From NCBI GenBank assembly GCA_050288085.1, contig JBNKDD010000021.1, positions 1 through 35,167 of the forward strand: a DNA stretch of 35,167 nt. Reading direction: 5' to 3'. Position numbers and translations under genes: made by a program. The DNA is from JBNKDD01 sp050288085 (GTDB lineage Bacteria > Chloroflexota > Anaerolineae > Aggregatilineales > UBA3940). Below the pieces are notes generated by a model. That model was given only the letters and a program-made list of their open reading frames with translations, ran no database searches and was not told the DNA's origin. This document shows positions 24,858-31,914 of this stretch, one piece after another (the first letter of the stretch is position 1; each line of letters starts with the position of its first letter).

Positions 24858-25445
24858 ATGTCTGAGCGGAAAAAATTGTATCGCAGCCAGAACGAATGGA
24901 TGATCGCCGGGATTTGCGGCGGGATCGCCGAACGGTATGGGATCAAGCCCTGGCTGGTGCGGGCCGGATTTATTGTGCTGGGTTTGTTGAACGGCCTGGG
25001 GGTGTTGATCTACCTGATCATGTGGCTGGTTGTGCCGGATGAAACTTATAAGTGGGACGATGTAGAAGGTGTTTATTACCCGACAGAAGAAACACACCGG
25101 CCAACAATCGTTGACCGGATTATGGCGATGGTAGACCGGTTGGGCGAATCAGTTCAGGCAGCTTTTCAGAATGGCCTGGGCCAACGTACTATTATCGGGT
25201 TGGTGCTGGTTGGCGGAGGGATTGCTTTGCTGGCATTTACCCTGATGAATCCGGGGCGGTCAATGCATAAAGTCGACATCCCCTGGTGGCTGTTCTGGGC
25301 CATCCCCTGGTGGTTATTCTGGGGTAAGAAAAATAGAAGATGCAGCAGCCAGCCGCAGACCCCATCACGCCAGCCGTATCGAGGTTACCGGCCTATCCAC
25401 CCTCAACCACAGGATGAGCAGGATAACCACATCCGCATCATTTGA
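24858..25445 (+). CDS. PspC-domain membrane protein with basic, Pro/Gln-rich tail
   Basis: A 195-residue protein. The PspC domain (about residues 3-62; KKLYRSQNEWMIAGICGGIA, then VRAGFIVLGLLNGLGVLIYL, IMWLVVPD) is close to that of the gene at 22208-22636. A further helix IIGLVLVGGGIALLAFTLM is followed by a tandem PWWLFWAIPWWLFWG and a basic, Pro/Gln-rich tail to the C-terminus. The start at 24858 follows AGGA by 8 bases; GTG and ATG codons slightly upstream are alternatives. It is divergent from the glycosyltransferase gene and convergent with the exonuclease gene, 6 bases apart. Confidence 0.83.
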   Translation: MSERKKLYRSQNEWMIAGICGGIAERYGIKPWLVRAGFIVLGLLNGLGVLIYLIMWLVVPDETYKWDDVEGVYYPTEETHRPTIVDRIMAMVDRLGESVQAAFQNGLGQRTIIGLVLVGGGIALLAFTLMNPGRSMHKVDIPWWLFWAIPWWLFWGKKNRRCSSQPQTPSRQPYRGYRPIHPQPQDEQDNHIRII

Positions 25446-25451
25446 TCCCCA

Positions 25452-26027
25452 TCACTCGTCCTGAAAAGCCGGGTCGCGGCGGGTGAGCATAAAATCGATC
25501 AGGATAGCGGCGATATTCCAGGCATCATCAACCGCCCGGTGATGGGTCCCATCAAGCGGAAGCTTCATCAGGCGGAGGGCCTTTGCCATGCCCGCCTCGC
25601 GTTTTAGCTGGTGGGTCAGGGCAAACAGCGTCTTAACGTTGATGTGGCCTGGCCCGAAGGGATAGGTCAGATCCCAGGATTGGCACTGCCGCTCAAACTG
25701 GCGGCGGTCATAATCGCCAAAACTGGCCCAGGCCCGGTCACGCGAGTCGTAATCTTTACGCAGAATTTGGCAGGCTTCGGCGAAAGGGATGCCTTCTTTA
25801 TCGAGCTGTTTCTGGGTCAGGGTGGTTAGTTCGGTGCAAAATTGGCTGACTCGTGATCGCTCCGGCTTGACCAGGATTGATCGCTTTTCGAGCCGCTCCA
25901 ACGATTGTATATCTACCGGGCAAATACCGATCTCAATGATCTCGGCTTCCTGCCCCTTGGGTGGTGCGCCTTCCCAGCAAGTGGATTCAATATCCACCAC
26001 CAGAATTTGATCCAGTTTGCGGGCCAT
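25452..26027 (-). CDS. ERI1/KapD-like DEDDh 3'-5' exonuclease
   Basis: A 191-residue nuclease without extra domains. The DEDDh residues are visible: Asp and Glu in VVDIESTCWEG (12 and 14), Asp in ASFGDYDRRQFE near residue 104, and His with Asp in GTHHRAVDDAWN near 161-167. The Cys-Trp after the first motif and the overall layout match ERI1/KapD-type enzymes, which trim RNA 3' ends or RNA in RNA-DNA hybrids. The ATG has GAGAGG upstream and an extended -10 promoter 31 bases before it. The natural substrate in this organism cannot be told. Confidence 0.88.
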   Translation of the reverse strand: MARKLDQILVVDIESTCWEGAPPKGQEAEIIEIGICPVDIQSLERLEKRSILVKPERSRVSQFCTELTTLTQKQLDKEGIPFAEACQILRKDYDSRDRAWASFGDYDRRQFERQCQSWDLTYPFGPGHINVKTLFALTHQLKREAGMAKALRLMKLPLDGTHHRAVDDAWNIAAILIDFMLTRRDPAFQDE

Positions 26028-26057
26028 AATGATTCCTCTCTTCTTCTCCGGGGCGGA

Positions 26058-26066
26058 ATTATACCA
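26058..26066 (-). promoter_or_regulatory. Extended -10 promoter of the exonuclease gene
   Basis: The minus strand reads TGGTATAAT, a perfect TATAAT preceded by TG-N, ending 31 bases before the ATG at 26027. The region 17 bases further up has no good -35. Confidence 0.55.
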
Positions 26067-26170
26067 TAGAGGCGCACCATAATAGAGTGGATTTCCCTCC
26101 TTGCTGGCTACCCTAAATGGCGAAGTTTAAGTATAGTGTATTTTATTAAACTTTTAAGGAGGGATATCAA

Positions 26171-26572
26171 ATGTCAAAAACGGTAATATACGAAAATGAT
26201 TACATAACAGTCGAATATGATCCTGATCAAGGAATGATACAACACGTCATTCATAAACCCATTGAAGACAAAATGTTCATGGAAGCCTTAGATGCCGGAA
26301 CCGCCGCCTTGAAGGAGCATAAGGCGACGAAATGGCTATCCGATGACCGTAAGAACGGGCCACTTTCAGATACATTCCTCAAGTGGTCTCATGACGACTG
26401 GCAGCCTCGCACCATCGCCGTTGGCTGGAAATACTGGGCGGTGATTGTACCGGGCGAACTCATTGCGGCAGGAACCCTGGTTCCCGTTATCGATGCTCTC
26501 TTTGAACATGGTTTAACGATGTTGGCTTTCAGTGACCCTGATAGAGCCCGCAAGTGGATTGAAAGTCAATAG
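26171..26572 (+). CDS. Small cytoplasmic protein, SpoIIAA/STAS-like fold suspected
   Basis: A 133-residue protein with no signal or membrane helix. The layout of alternating strands and helices, with KATKWLSDDRKNGPLS in the middle and GWKYWAVIVPG before a final helix and FSDPDRARKWI end, recalls small STAS/SpoIIAA-like proteins common in Bacteroidota and Chloroflexota. The phosphorylatable serine of classical anti-anti-sigma factors cannot be placed. AAGGAGGG lies 7 bases before the ATG, a very strong ribosome site, so high expression is expected. Function unknown. Confidence 0.72.
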   Translation: MSKTVIYENDYITVEYDPDQGMIQHVIHKPIEDKMFMEALDAGTAALKEHKATKWLSDDRKNGPLSDTFLKWSHDDWQPRTIAVGWKYWAVIVPGELIAAGTLVPVIDALFEHGLTMLAFSDPDRARKWIESQ

Positions 26573-26589
26573 TGTTCTGCAGCCGCAGG

Positions 26590-26641
26590 GAAACCGGATG
26601 AAAACGGGAGCAAAAAACAAAGATGTAGTTCCTCCGGTTTC
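26590..26641. repeat. Inverted repeat between convergent genes
   Basis: GAAACCGGA (26590-26598) and TCCGGTTTC (26633-26641) are perfect 9-base inverted arms, 34 bases apart. The repeat lies 17 bases after the STAS-like gene and may form its 3' hairpin, although no U-run follows on the plus strand. Confidence 0.45.
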
Positions 26642-26648
26642 ACTCCAC

Positions 26649-26687
26649 AAAAAAGTCACGCACAAGGAGCAAGCTCCCGTACGTGAC
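26649..26687 (-). terminator. Rho-independent terminator of the hsp20 gene
   Basis: On the minus strand GTCACG (with nested GGAG/CTCC) pairs with CGTGAC and is followed at once by six T (26654-26649). It lies 13 bases past the hsp20 stop. Confidence 0.75.
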
Positions 26688-26700
26688 ATTCTTAGCCTCT

Positions 26701-27159
26701 TTAGCTTTCTTTACCGGCCAGCAGCTTTTTGGCCTTGACTGCGATTTTCTTAATCGGGCCCGGTTCGGTCTTGGGCAGGGTGATAGTCAGGATACCATTT
26801 TCAATCTCGGCATTGGCCTTGTCAATCTTGATTTCGACAGGCAGTTGGACGGAGCGGGAAAACTTGCCATAGCGCAGTTCGCGCATGTGCCAGCCGGTTT
26901 CCTCTTCCTCTCGCTTATCCTCGGTCTCGGCAGAAATAGTCAGGACATTGTCACTGACGCTGATATCAATATCGTCCTCAGAAACACCGGGGATGGACGT
27001 TTTGACCACAACGTTTTCCTCGTCCTCGGTCACATCCAATGCCAGTTGATGGACATCCGGCCAGCCAGGGCTTAGAGCCGAATTCTGGCTGACAATACTG
27101 CGCATGTTCTCTATCATTTCCTGGAACGGGTCATATTCACGATACGGTACCAATCTCAT
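26701..27159 (-). CDS. Small heat-shock protein, Hsp20/alpha-crystallin family
   Basis: A 152-residue cytoplasmic chaperone that holds unfolding proteins in oligomers. The alpha-crystallin domain spans about 40-140, with LALDVTEDEENVVVKTSIPG, the VLTISAE strand, FSRSVQLP and the typical ENGILTITLPKTEP near the end. The Shine-Dalgarno TAGGAGG lies 5 bases before the ATG and is strong. No CIRCE element is seen upstream; instead there is an inverted repeat at 27185-27210 and a direct repeat at 27231-27256. Its own terminator follows. Confidence 0.93.
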   Translation of the reverse strand: MRLVPYREYDPFQEMIENMRSIVSQNSALSPGWPDVHQLALDVTEDEENVVVKTSIPGVSEDDIDISVSDNVLTISAETEDKREEEETGWHMRELRYGKFSRSVQLPVEIKIDKANAEIENGILTITLPKTEPGPIKKIAVKAKKLLAGKES

Positions 27160-27184
27160 TTTTACCTCCTAAACCATCTAAACC

Positions 27185-27210
27185 GTGAGATTTTGTTATC
27201 ACACTCTCAC
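27185..27210. promoter_or_regulatory. Inverted repeat in the hsp20 leader
   Basis: GTGAGA (27185-27190) and TCTCAC (27205-27210) are perfect 6-base arms, 14 bases apart, about 25-50 bases upstream of the hsp20 ATG. It could be an operator or a leader hairpin next to the ribosome site. Confidence 0.35.
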
Positions 27211-27230
27211 CATAAAGGACGTATGTAAAA

Positions 27231-27256
27231 ATAAGATTTGAGCCGTATAAGATTTG
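27231..27256. promoter_or_regulatory. 10-base direct repeat upstream of hsp20
   Basis: ATAAGATTTG occurs exactly twice (27231-27240 and 27247-27256), 16 bp apart start to start. It may be a pair of regulator contacts near the hsp20 promoter. No clear -35/-10 pair could be set. Confidence 0.35.
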
Positions 27257-27292
27257 TATATGTATCGCTGCCGCCAGAAACCAGGGCACCAC

Positions 27293-29473
27293 TTATGGAT
27301 CAAGGCTCCACAGGATCACCGTGCCATCGGATGAGCCGGAGGCCAGAATAGTTCCATCCGGGCTGAGAGCAATAGTGCTGACCGGTCGGGCATGGCCTTT
27401 AAAGGAAGGCATAAGTTCAGCGTTGGGGGTATTCCAGCGGAGCACCCGTCCGCCCGCCCGCCGGGATGATCCGGCATAAAGCAGCCTTCCATCTAATGAC
27501 CATTCCACACTGCTGATCACGCCCTCAGATAGGCTGAATAACCGTTCGTTGTTTGATACGGCCCACCCCACCATTGTGCCATCGTCCAACAGGGCTGCGA
27601 TTCGCTGTCCCCCTGGGCTGAAAGCTAACTGCCTGACCGGATAAGGCAGGCTTTCTGCCCCTACTATACCGGTTGGCTCCCAGGTTTTCGGATCATAGAG
27701 GGTGATCCCATCGGTAGCAATCGCCAGCAAGGTCCGATCTGGCGACCAGGCTACGGCGGTCGCAGGTTCCTCGAAGCGGTGGACTTCCTCGTAAGTTGTG
27801 ATATCCCAGATTGCGAGGCCGTTCTGATCCATCATGGCAAACAGGTTAGAAGGAGCACCTGTGCCAAGCAGAGTCTCATAAGGAAGCCAGCCGTATTCCC
27901 CGGTGTGCAAATCCCACAACAGGACAACATTTCCGCTGACCTCGGTCAACAGATACTGACCATTTGCCGATATACCCAGCCGCTCAATGCGATGTTCCAT
28001 CGGGCCGCCCAACACACGCAGCGGTTGGCGGTCAGCTACATCCCAGGCAATGATCCGATCCTCCCCGGCGGCATAAAGGATGGTTCCCTCTGCATTAAAA
28101 GCAACAGCCGCTATGCCGGGAGTCCCAACCAGACTGTGGATAAGCTCGTGATCCTCGGCGCTCCAAATTTCAATCGCGTCTGCCCCTTGTGAGAGGTAAT
28201 AATCCCCATCCGGGGTAAAGCTAATGTAGACCTCATGCCCTTCATCGGTGGTGTTAACCGGCTGGCCGGAATCTACATCCAACATAATTCCCGCCCGGGT
28301 GGTGCCTACCCCCAACTGCTTTCCGTCCGGTGACCACTCCAGGCTGGTCACGACCTGGGGGGTGGTGTCTACTTCAAAGTAGATAATCCGGGGCAGTTCG
28401 TCCCGCTCTACATCCCAGATGGCAAACTCCCCGACCCCTCCCCCGGCGATTTGCCGTCCATCGGGTGACCAGGTCAGCACACCGGAGAATTCGTTCAACT
28501 TCGCCCGGAGCGATCGAATAGGGGTAAAGGTATCTGCATCCAGCAAGCTGATCGATCCGTCAGCCCTGCCAACGGCCAGCACCTTGCCATTCGGTGATAG
28601 GGCGGTTGAGCGGGCCAGTACGTCAATGGCAGTCAGGGCGTTGCCGGTTTCAATACTCCACAGGAAAACCTGTCCACCGCTGGTAGTCGTCGAATCGCCG
28701 CTGTAGGCTGAGACGCTGATCAATGCATCCCCATTCAATGACCATTCCAGGTTCTTGATCTGCCCCAGGTTTCTGAGCTCCTGGATCATCTCGCCGGATG
28801 ACGCCTTCCAGATCATGATTGTATCGTTCTCAGATGGTTCCCCATCCAGACGATCCCTGGATGCAGCAGCAATCAAGGTCTTATCCGGTGACCATACGAT
28901 ATGGCTCAATGCTGCGCCGGGATGCGTCAGGGCAACCTCGCCGATCTGCACACCTGACTCGATATTCCACACTTGCAGCCGGTCATCCACGTGGGTGATG
29001 ATCTGGGGTACGCCGTCTGTTTCTATCCACTGGATATGCCAGACCGAAGTCTCCGCGCACCATAGTTCTTCAAATGGATCGAGCTGGTAGAGTCGCAGAG
29101 CTGCTTCGCCGCCAATCGCCAGGTATTCGCCATCCGGGGAAAAAGCATATGTTCCGATCTGCCCCAGACCCAGTACGGCATAAGCCTGGAAAGGGAGCGG
29201 GCCGTTCGATTCCGAAGGTAACTGCAAATCGGCAACCGGGCCGGAAACAGATGGTGTGGGAGTGAGGGTCGGCGAGATGCCGGTCGGTGAGACATCGGTT
29301 GGCGAAACGGCGGTCGGCGAGACATCGGTCGGTGGCAAGCTGGTTGGAGCCGGAGCCGTTGTAGGAGATGGCTCGGCTGTCGGCACAGTCGGTGAGGATG
29401 TATCTGATCGACATGCGCTGAAAATAAGAACTGGCACGATCAGCGCAGCGAGGATTCTATTCTGATGCTTCAT
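27293..29473 (-). CDS. WD40-repeat lipoprotein
   Basis: A 726-residue exported protein. The start at 29473 (MKHQNRILAALIVPVLIFSA, then C) gives a lipoprotein signal with lipobox FSAC and has AGGA upstream; a frame 22 codons longer buries the signal and is unlikely. A Pro/Thr/Ser-rich tether of about 60 residues with PTDVS-like repeats follows. The remainder is WD40-type beta-propeller, with many units such as AFSPDGEYLAIGG, IVWSPDKTLIAAASRD, LEWSPDGKQLGVG and, at the end, TIALSPDGTILASGSSDGTV. The number of units suggests two propellers. It is probably a cell-surface scaffold or binding protein; partners are unknown. It is divergent from the L,D-transpeptidase gene. Confidence 0.88.
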   Translation of the reverse strand: MKHQNRILAALIVPVLIFSACRSDTSSPTVPTAEPSPTTAPAPTSLPPTDVSPTAVSPTDVSPTGISPTLTPTPSVSGPVADLQLPSESNGPLPFQAYAVLGLGQIGTYAFSPDGEYLAIGGEAALRLYQLDPFEELWCAETSVWHIQWIETDGVPQIITHVDDRLQVWNIESGVQIGEVALTHPGAALSHIVWSPDKTLIAAASRDRLDGEPSENDTIMIWKASSGEMIQELRNLGQIKNLEWSLNGDALISVSAYSGDSTTTSGGQVFLWSIETGNALTAIDVLARSTALSPNGKVLAVGRADGSISLLDADTFTPIRSLRAKLNEFSGVLTWSPDGRQIAGGGVGEFAIWDVERDELPRIIYFEVDTTPQVVTSLEWSPDGKQLGVGTTRAGIMLDVDSGQPVNTTDEGHEVYISFTPDGDYYLSQGADAIEIWSAEDHELIHSLVGTPGIAAVAFNAEGTILYAAGEDRIIAWDVADRQPLRVLGGPMEHRIERLGISANGQYLLTEVSGNVVLLWDLHTGEYGWLPYETLLGTGAPSNLFAMMDQNGLAIWDITTYEEVHRFEEPATAVAWSPDRTLLAIATDGITLYDPKTWEPTGIVGAESLPYPVRQLAFSPGGQRIAALLDDGTMVGWAVSNNERLFSLSEGVISSVEWSLDGRLLYAGSSRRAGGRVLRWNTPNAELMPSFKGHARPVSTIALSPDGTILASGSSDGTVILWSLDP
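29267..29341. repeat. 15-bp tandem repeats coding for the Pro/Thr tether
   Basis: Five imperfect units of 15 bp (type GGTCGGTGAGACATC) run without gaps inside the WD40 lipoprotein gene and encode PTDVS/PTAVS/PTGIS steps. Unit number can change by slippage without breaking the frame, which would alter tether length. Confidence 0.7.
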
Positions 29474-29636
29474 GCTTCCTGCCCGTCTTGGTTTGTTCCT
29501 TTGCTGAGGCCGGTGACCGGGCGGCTGTCTGGAGGTCACTCTGCCCCATTATACACAGCCAGCTCTGACAGGGGCAAAACCGGAAGGATGAACAATTCCC
29601 GGAACCTCAAACGCTGTTTTTTCGTTATTTACTATG

Positions 29637-29670
29637 AGAAGATGGCCTATGAGCAAGACGGCCATCTTCT
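29637..29670. repeat. 11-bp inverted repeat in the divergent intergenic region
   Basis: AGAAGATGGCC (29637-29647) and GGCCATCTTCT (29660-29670) form a perfect 11-bp stem with a 12-base loop, 57 bases before the L,D-transpeptidase ATG. It has no U-run on either side. The rest of the 253-bp gap between the WD40 and transpeptidase genes shows no clear promoter. Confidence 0.5.
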
Positions 29671-29726
29671 GATACAATATGGGATGTTAAAGATTATTTT
29701 ATTGTTTGTTTGAGGCCGAGAAGAAG

Positions 29727-31391
29727 ATGCACGATGCTACCCAGCCCTCCAGGTCAAGCCAACCCACCCAACCTAATATGCGGGTGCCCATGCCAGTACC
29801 GGAAGAGATCGCTCAACCACACGTCCGACCGAGGGCTATTCAACCTGAGCCCGAACGCCCCCGCCGGAAGCGTCGACGCTTATTTAACCGGTATACCCCC
29901 CGGGCTGTGATCGCGGGGGGGCTGATCGGTATGGCGGCTTTTGGGCTGTTGATCCTGCTGACCGGTCTGAGCGTTTATGGCTACTACCAGGTCTACGAGT
30001 TGATCGCTCCCGGTGTTTATGTTGGCGATGTGGCGCTTGGTGGTAAGACGACTGCCGAGGCTGCTGAGGAACTCAACCGGGTGTGGAACATTGATCAGGG
30101 CTTGATCGTCACCGATGGGGAGCGTACCTGGTATGCGGACCCAGCCGACTTTGGCCTGTCAATCGATGCGGCAGCGACCGCCCAACGTGCGTTAAACGTC
30201 GCTCACGGGCAGGGAGCAATCGCCGAGATGAGCCAGATGTTGGATACCACCCTCAACGGGCAGGCGGTTGCGCCAGTCGTCGCACTGAATGAAGAGACCG
30301 CCCGTGCCGGGTTGGAATCTTTTTCATCAACAATCAACCTCCCGGCGGAGGATGCTTCACTGCGGATCGAAGGACAGGAAGTGATCGCCGTGCCGGGCCA
30401 GCCCGGTTACAGCCTGGATGTAGATGCAACATTGGCAGTGCTAACTGCCGATCCGGGAGCGGCGCTGGCCGACGGTTATCTACCGCTGGTGCTGGTTCCT
30501 ATCGCGCCCCGGATCACCGATGCGAGCGCAGCTATCGCCGAAGCCGAGCGGTTGTTAGCCCACCCCCTGGATATTTTGGCCTACGACCCGATCACCGACA
30601 AGTATGTCCAGCTTTCTGCTATGCCGGATGTGATCGCTACCTGGCTGGGGGTTGAATCGACTGAGGATGGGCCAACGGTGGTGGTTGATGAGAATCGCCT
30701 GTCGGCCTACCTGGATGAGATCAACGGGACACTGGGTGAGGGTCGCTATGTCGATTCGGCGGAGAGCGCCGGTATCCTGTTGGAAGCGCTGCAAAATGCA
30801 GTCTCCGCTAATCTGATTGTCAGCCATGCGCCGACCAGCTACACCGTTCAATCGGGCGATACGCTGACCTCGATCTCGTGGGATGTTGGAATGCCCTACT
30901 GGCGGATTGTCGATGAGAATCCCGGCCTTAATGCGGATGCCACCTTGAACCCTGGGCAGGTATTGACCATCCCCTCCAAGGATGATCTGCTGCCGCTGCC
31001 GGTTGTGATCGGCAAGCGGATAAAGGTCAGCATTAGCGAGCAGCATTTGTGGGGATATGAAAACGGCACACAGGTGTTTGATTATGTGATCAGCACCGGG
31101 ATTGACCGCTCACCGACTCAGCCGGGTATTTTCCAGGTGCAAACCCACGATCCGAACGCTTACGCCTCCCTGTGGGATTTGACTATGCCCAACTTCCTGG
31201 GGATTTACGAGTCGTGGCCCGGCTTTATGAACGGGTTTCACGGCCTGCCAACCCTATCCAGCGGGCAAATCCTGTGGGCCAACATTCTGGGCAGCCCGGC
31301 CTCTTATGGCTGTATCATCCTTGATCTGGACGATGCTGAAGCACTCTATAACTGGGCGGAAGATGGGGTCGTGGTGGAGATCGTCGAATGA
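29727..31391 (+). CDS. Membrane-anchored L,D-transpeptidase with VanW-like repeat region and LysM
   Basis: A 554-residue cell-wall enzyme. A Pro/Arg-rich cytoplasmic tail of about 60 residues is followed by one membrane helix (AVIAGGLIGMAAFGLLILLT). The external part begins with PG_binding_4/VanW-type repeats (GVYVGDVALGGKTTAEAAEE). A LysM domain follows (YTVQSGDTLTSISWD to LNPGQVLTIPS), then the YkuD domain with the expected His in FHGLP and the catalytic Cys in ASYGCIILD. The usual SHGC is SYGC here. YkuD enzymes form 3-3 peptidoglycan cross-links or attach proteins. The ATG at 29727 is preferred over a TTG seven codons upstream. Confidence 0.9.
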   Translation: MHDATQPSRSSQPTQPNMRVPMPVPEEIAQPHVRPRAIQPEPERPRRKRRRLFNRYTPRAVIAGGLIGMAAFGLLILLTGLSVYGYYQVYELIAPGVYVGDVALGGKTTAEAAEELNRVWNIDQGLIVTDGERTWYADPADFGLSIDAAATAQRALNVAHGQGAIAEMSQMLDTTLNGQAVAPVVALNEETARAGLESFSSTINLPAEDASLRIEGQEVIAVPGQPGYSLDVDATLAVLTADPGAALADGYLPLVLVPIAPRITDASAAIAEAERLLAHPLDILAYDPITDKYVQLSAMPDVIATWLGVESTEDGPTVVVDENRLSAYLDEINGTLGEGRYVDSAESAGILLEALQNAVSANLIVSHAPTSYTVQSGDTLTSISWDVGMPYWRIVDENPGLNADATLNPGQVLTIPSKDDLLPLPVVIGKRIKVSISEQHLWGYENGTQVFDYVISTGIDRSPTQPGIFQVQTHDPNAYASLWDLTMPNFLGIYESWPGFMNGFHGLPTLSSGQILWANILGSPASYGCIILDLDDAEALYNWAEDGVVVEIVE

Positions 31392-31401
31392 TGTATCGAC
31401 C

Positions 31402-31439
31402 GGGCACATGCATGCGCAGACCGAAGGTCTGATGTGCCC
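31402..31439. repeat. REP-like nested hairpin
   Basis: GGGCACAT (31402-31409) pairs with ATGTGCCC (31432-31439) and CAGACC (31417-31422) pairs with GGTCTG (31426-31431). A 7-base bulge lies on one side. The reverse strand starts TAGGGGCACA, close to TAGGGGCGCA of the palindrome near 270. It lies 10 bases after the transpeptidase stop and has no U-run. Confidence 0.6.
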
Positions 31440-31511
31440 CTACAGATGCCACCATTATGATGGGTTACCTGCGGTCTACCGGTGATTACCCTTCAGGTCT
31501 ATTCGCTTTCT

Positions 31512-31540
31512 TTGATGGGCTTTAAAGCCTGAGCTATAAT
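31512..31540 (+). promoter_or_regulatory. Sigma70-type promoter of secG, with palindromic spacer
   Basis: TTGATG (31512-31517), a 17-base spacer and a perfect TATAAT (31535-31540). Start is expected near 31547, about 95 bases before secG. The spacer contains the 12-bp palindrome GGCTTTAAAGCC (31518-31529), a possible repressor site. Confidence 0.68.
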
Positions 31541-31590
31541 CGGTAGCCTGATAGGGGACAACGTCTCCCTAAATAAGACATTTATCAATG

Positions 31591-31609
31591 GTTGGGTCAA
31601 TGACCCAAC
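31591..31609. promoter_or_regulatory. 19-base palindrome in the secG leader
   Basis: GTTGGGTCAATGACCCAAC has perfect 9-base arms around one central base. It lies 33 bases before the GTG of secG and is followed by TTATTTATG. It may be an operator or a leader hairpin/attenuator. Confidence 0.5.
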
Positions 31610-31641
31610 TTATTTATGAAAACTAATTTGAGGGTAAAAGC

Positions 31642-31872
31642 GTGGAGCTTTATTTCAACATTGCATTGATTGTGCTCTCCGTAGCACTGGTGGCAGCCAT
31701 CCTGCTTCAGAGCCGGGGCGGTGGCCTGGGCAACTTTATGGGCGGTGAAGGCGGAATGGGCCAATATAAGACTCGCCGCGGGCTTGAAAAGACCCTGTTT
31801 CATGTCACCATTGGTCTTTCGATTGCGTTCTTCGTACTTGTTCTAGCCAACGTTTTCTTCCTACGGAGCTAG
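31642..31872 (+). CDS. secG: Preprotein translocase subunit SecG
   Basis: A 76-residue inner-membrane protein with two helices (IALIVLSVALVAAILLQ and TIGLSIAFFVLVLANVFFL) joined by a Gly-rich cytoplasmic loop (RGGGLGNFMGGEGG), the hallmark of SecG. It assists SecYE in protein export. The start is GTG, with GAGGG 9 bases upstream. It is followed after 42 bases by a large SBP_bac_5-type protein on the same strand. Confidence 0.93.
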   Translation: MELYFNIALIVLSVALVAAILLQSRGGGLGNFMGGEGGMGQYKTRRGLEKTLFHVTIGLSIAFFVLVLANVFFLRS

Positions 31873-31914
31873 TGGTATCACTCTACACCGGGGCTGTTAT
31901 CCCCACATGCTGCT

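Noticed and set aside
26532..26738. 68-codon plus-strand frame after the STAS-like gene
   Set aside because: It overlaps that gene, crosses the hsp20 terminator and enters hsp20 antisense.
29267..29341. Possible CRISPR-like repetition
   Set aside because: The 15-bp units are contiguous without spacers and in frame within a coding sequence.
29256..29465. Repetitive 69-codon plus-strand frame (GETSVGETAVGETSV)
   Set aside because: It is the antisense reading of the 15-bp tandem repeats in the WD40 lipoprotein tether.
29465..29713. 82-codon plus-strand frame before the L,D-transpeptidase
   Set aside because: It has no ribosome site and no family resemblance, and it runs across the hairpin at 29637-29670.
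31392..31480. Possible tRNA-like fold after the transpeptidase gene
   Set aside because: The nested hairpin lacks D and T arms and a CCA-type acceptor; it fits a REP-like element.
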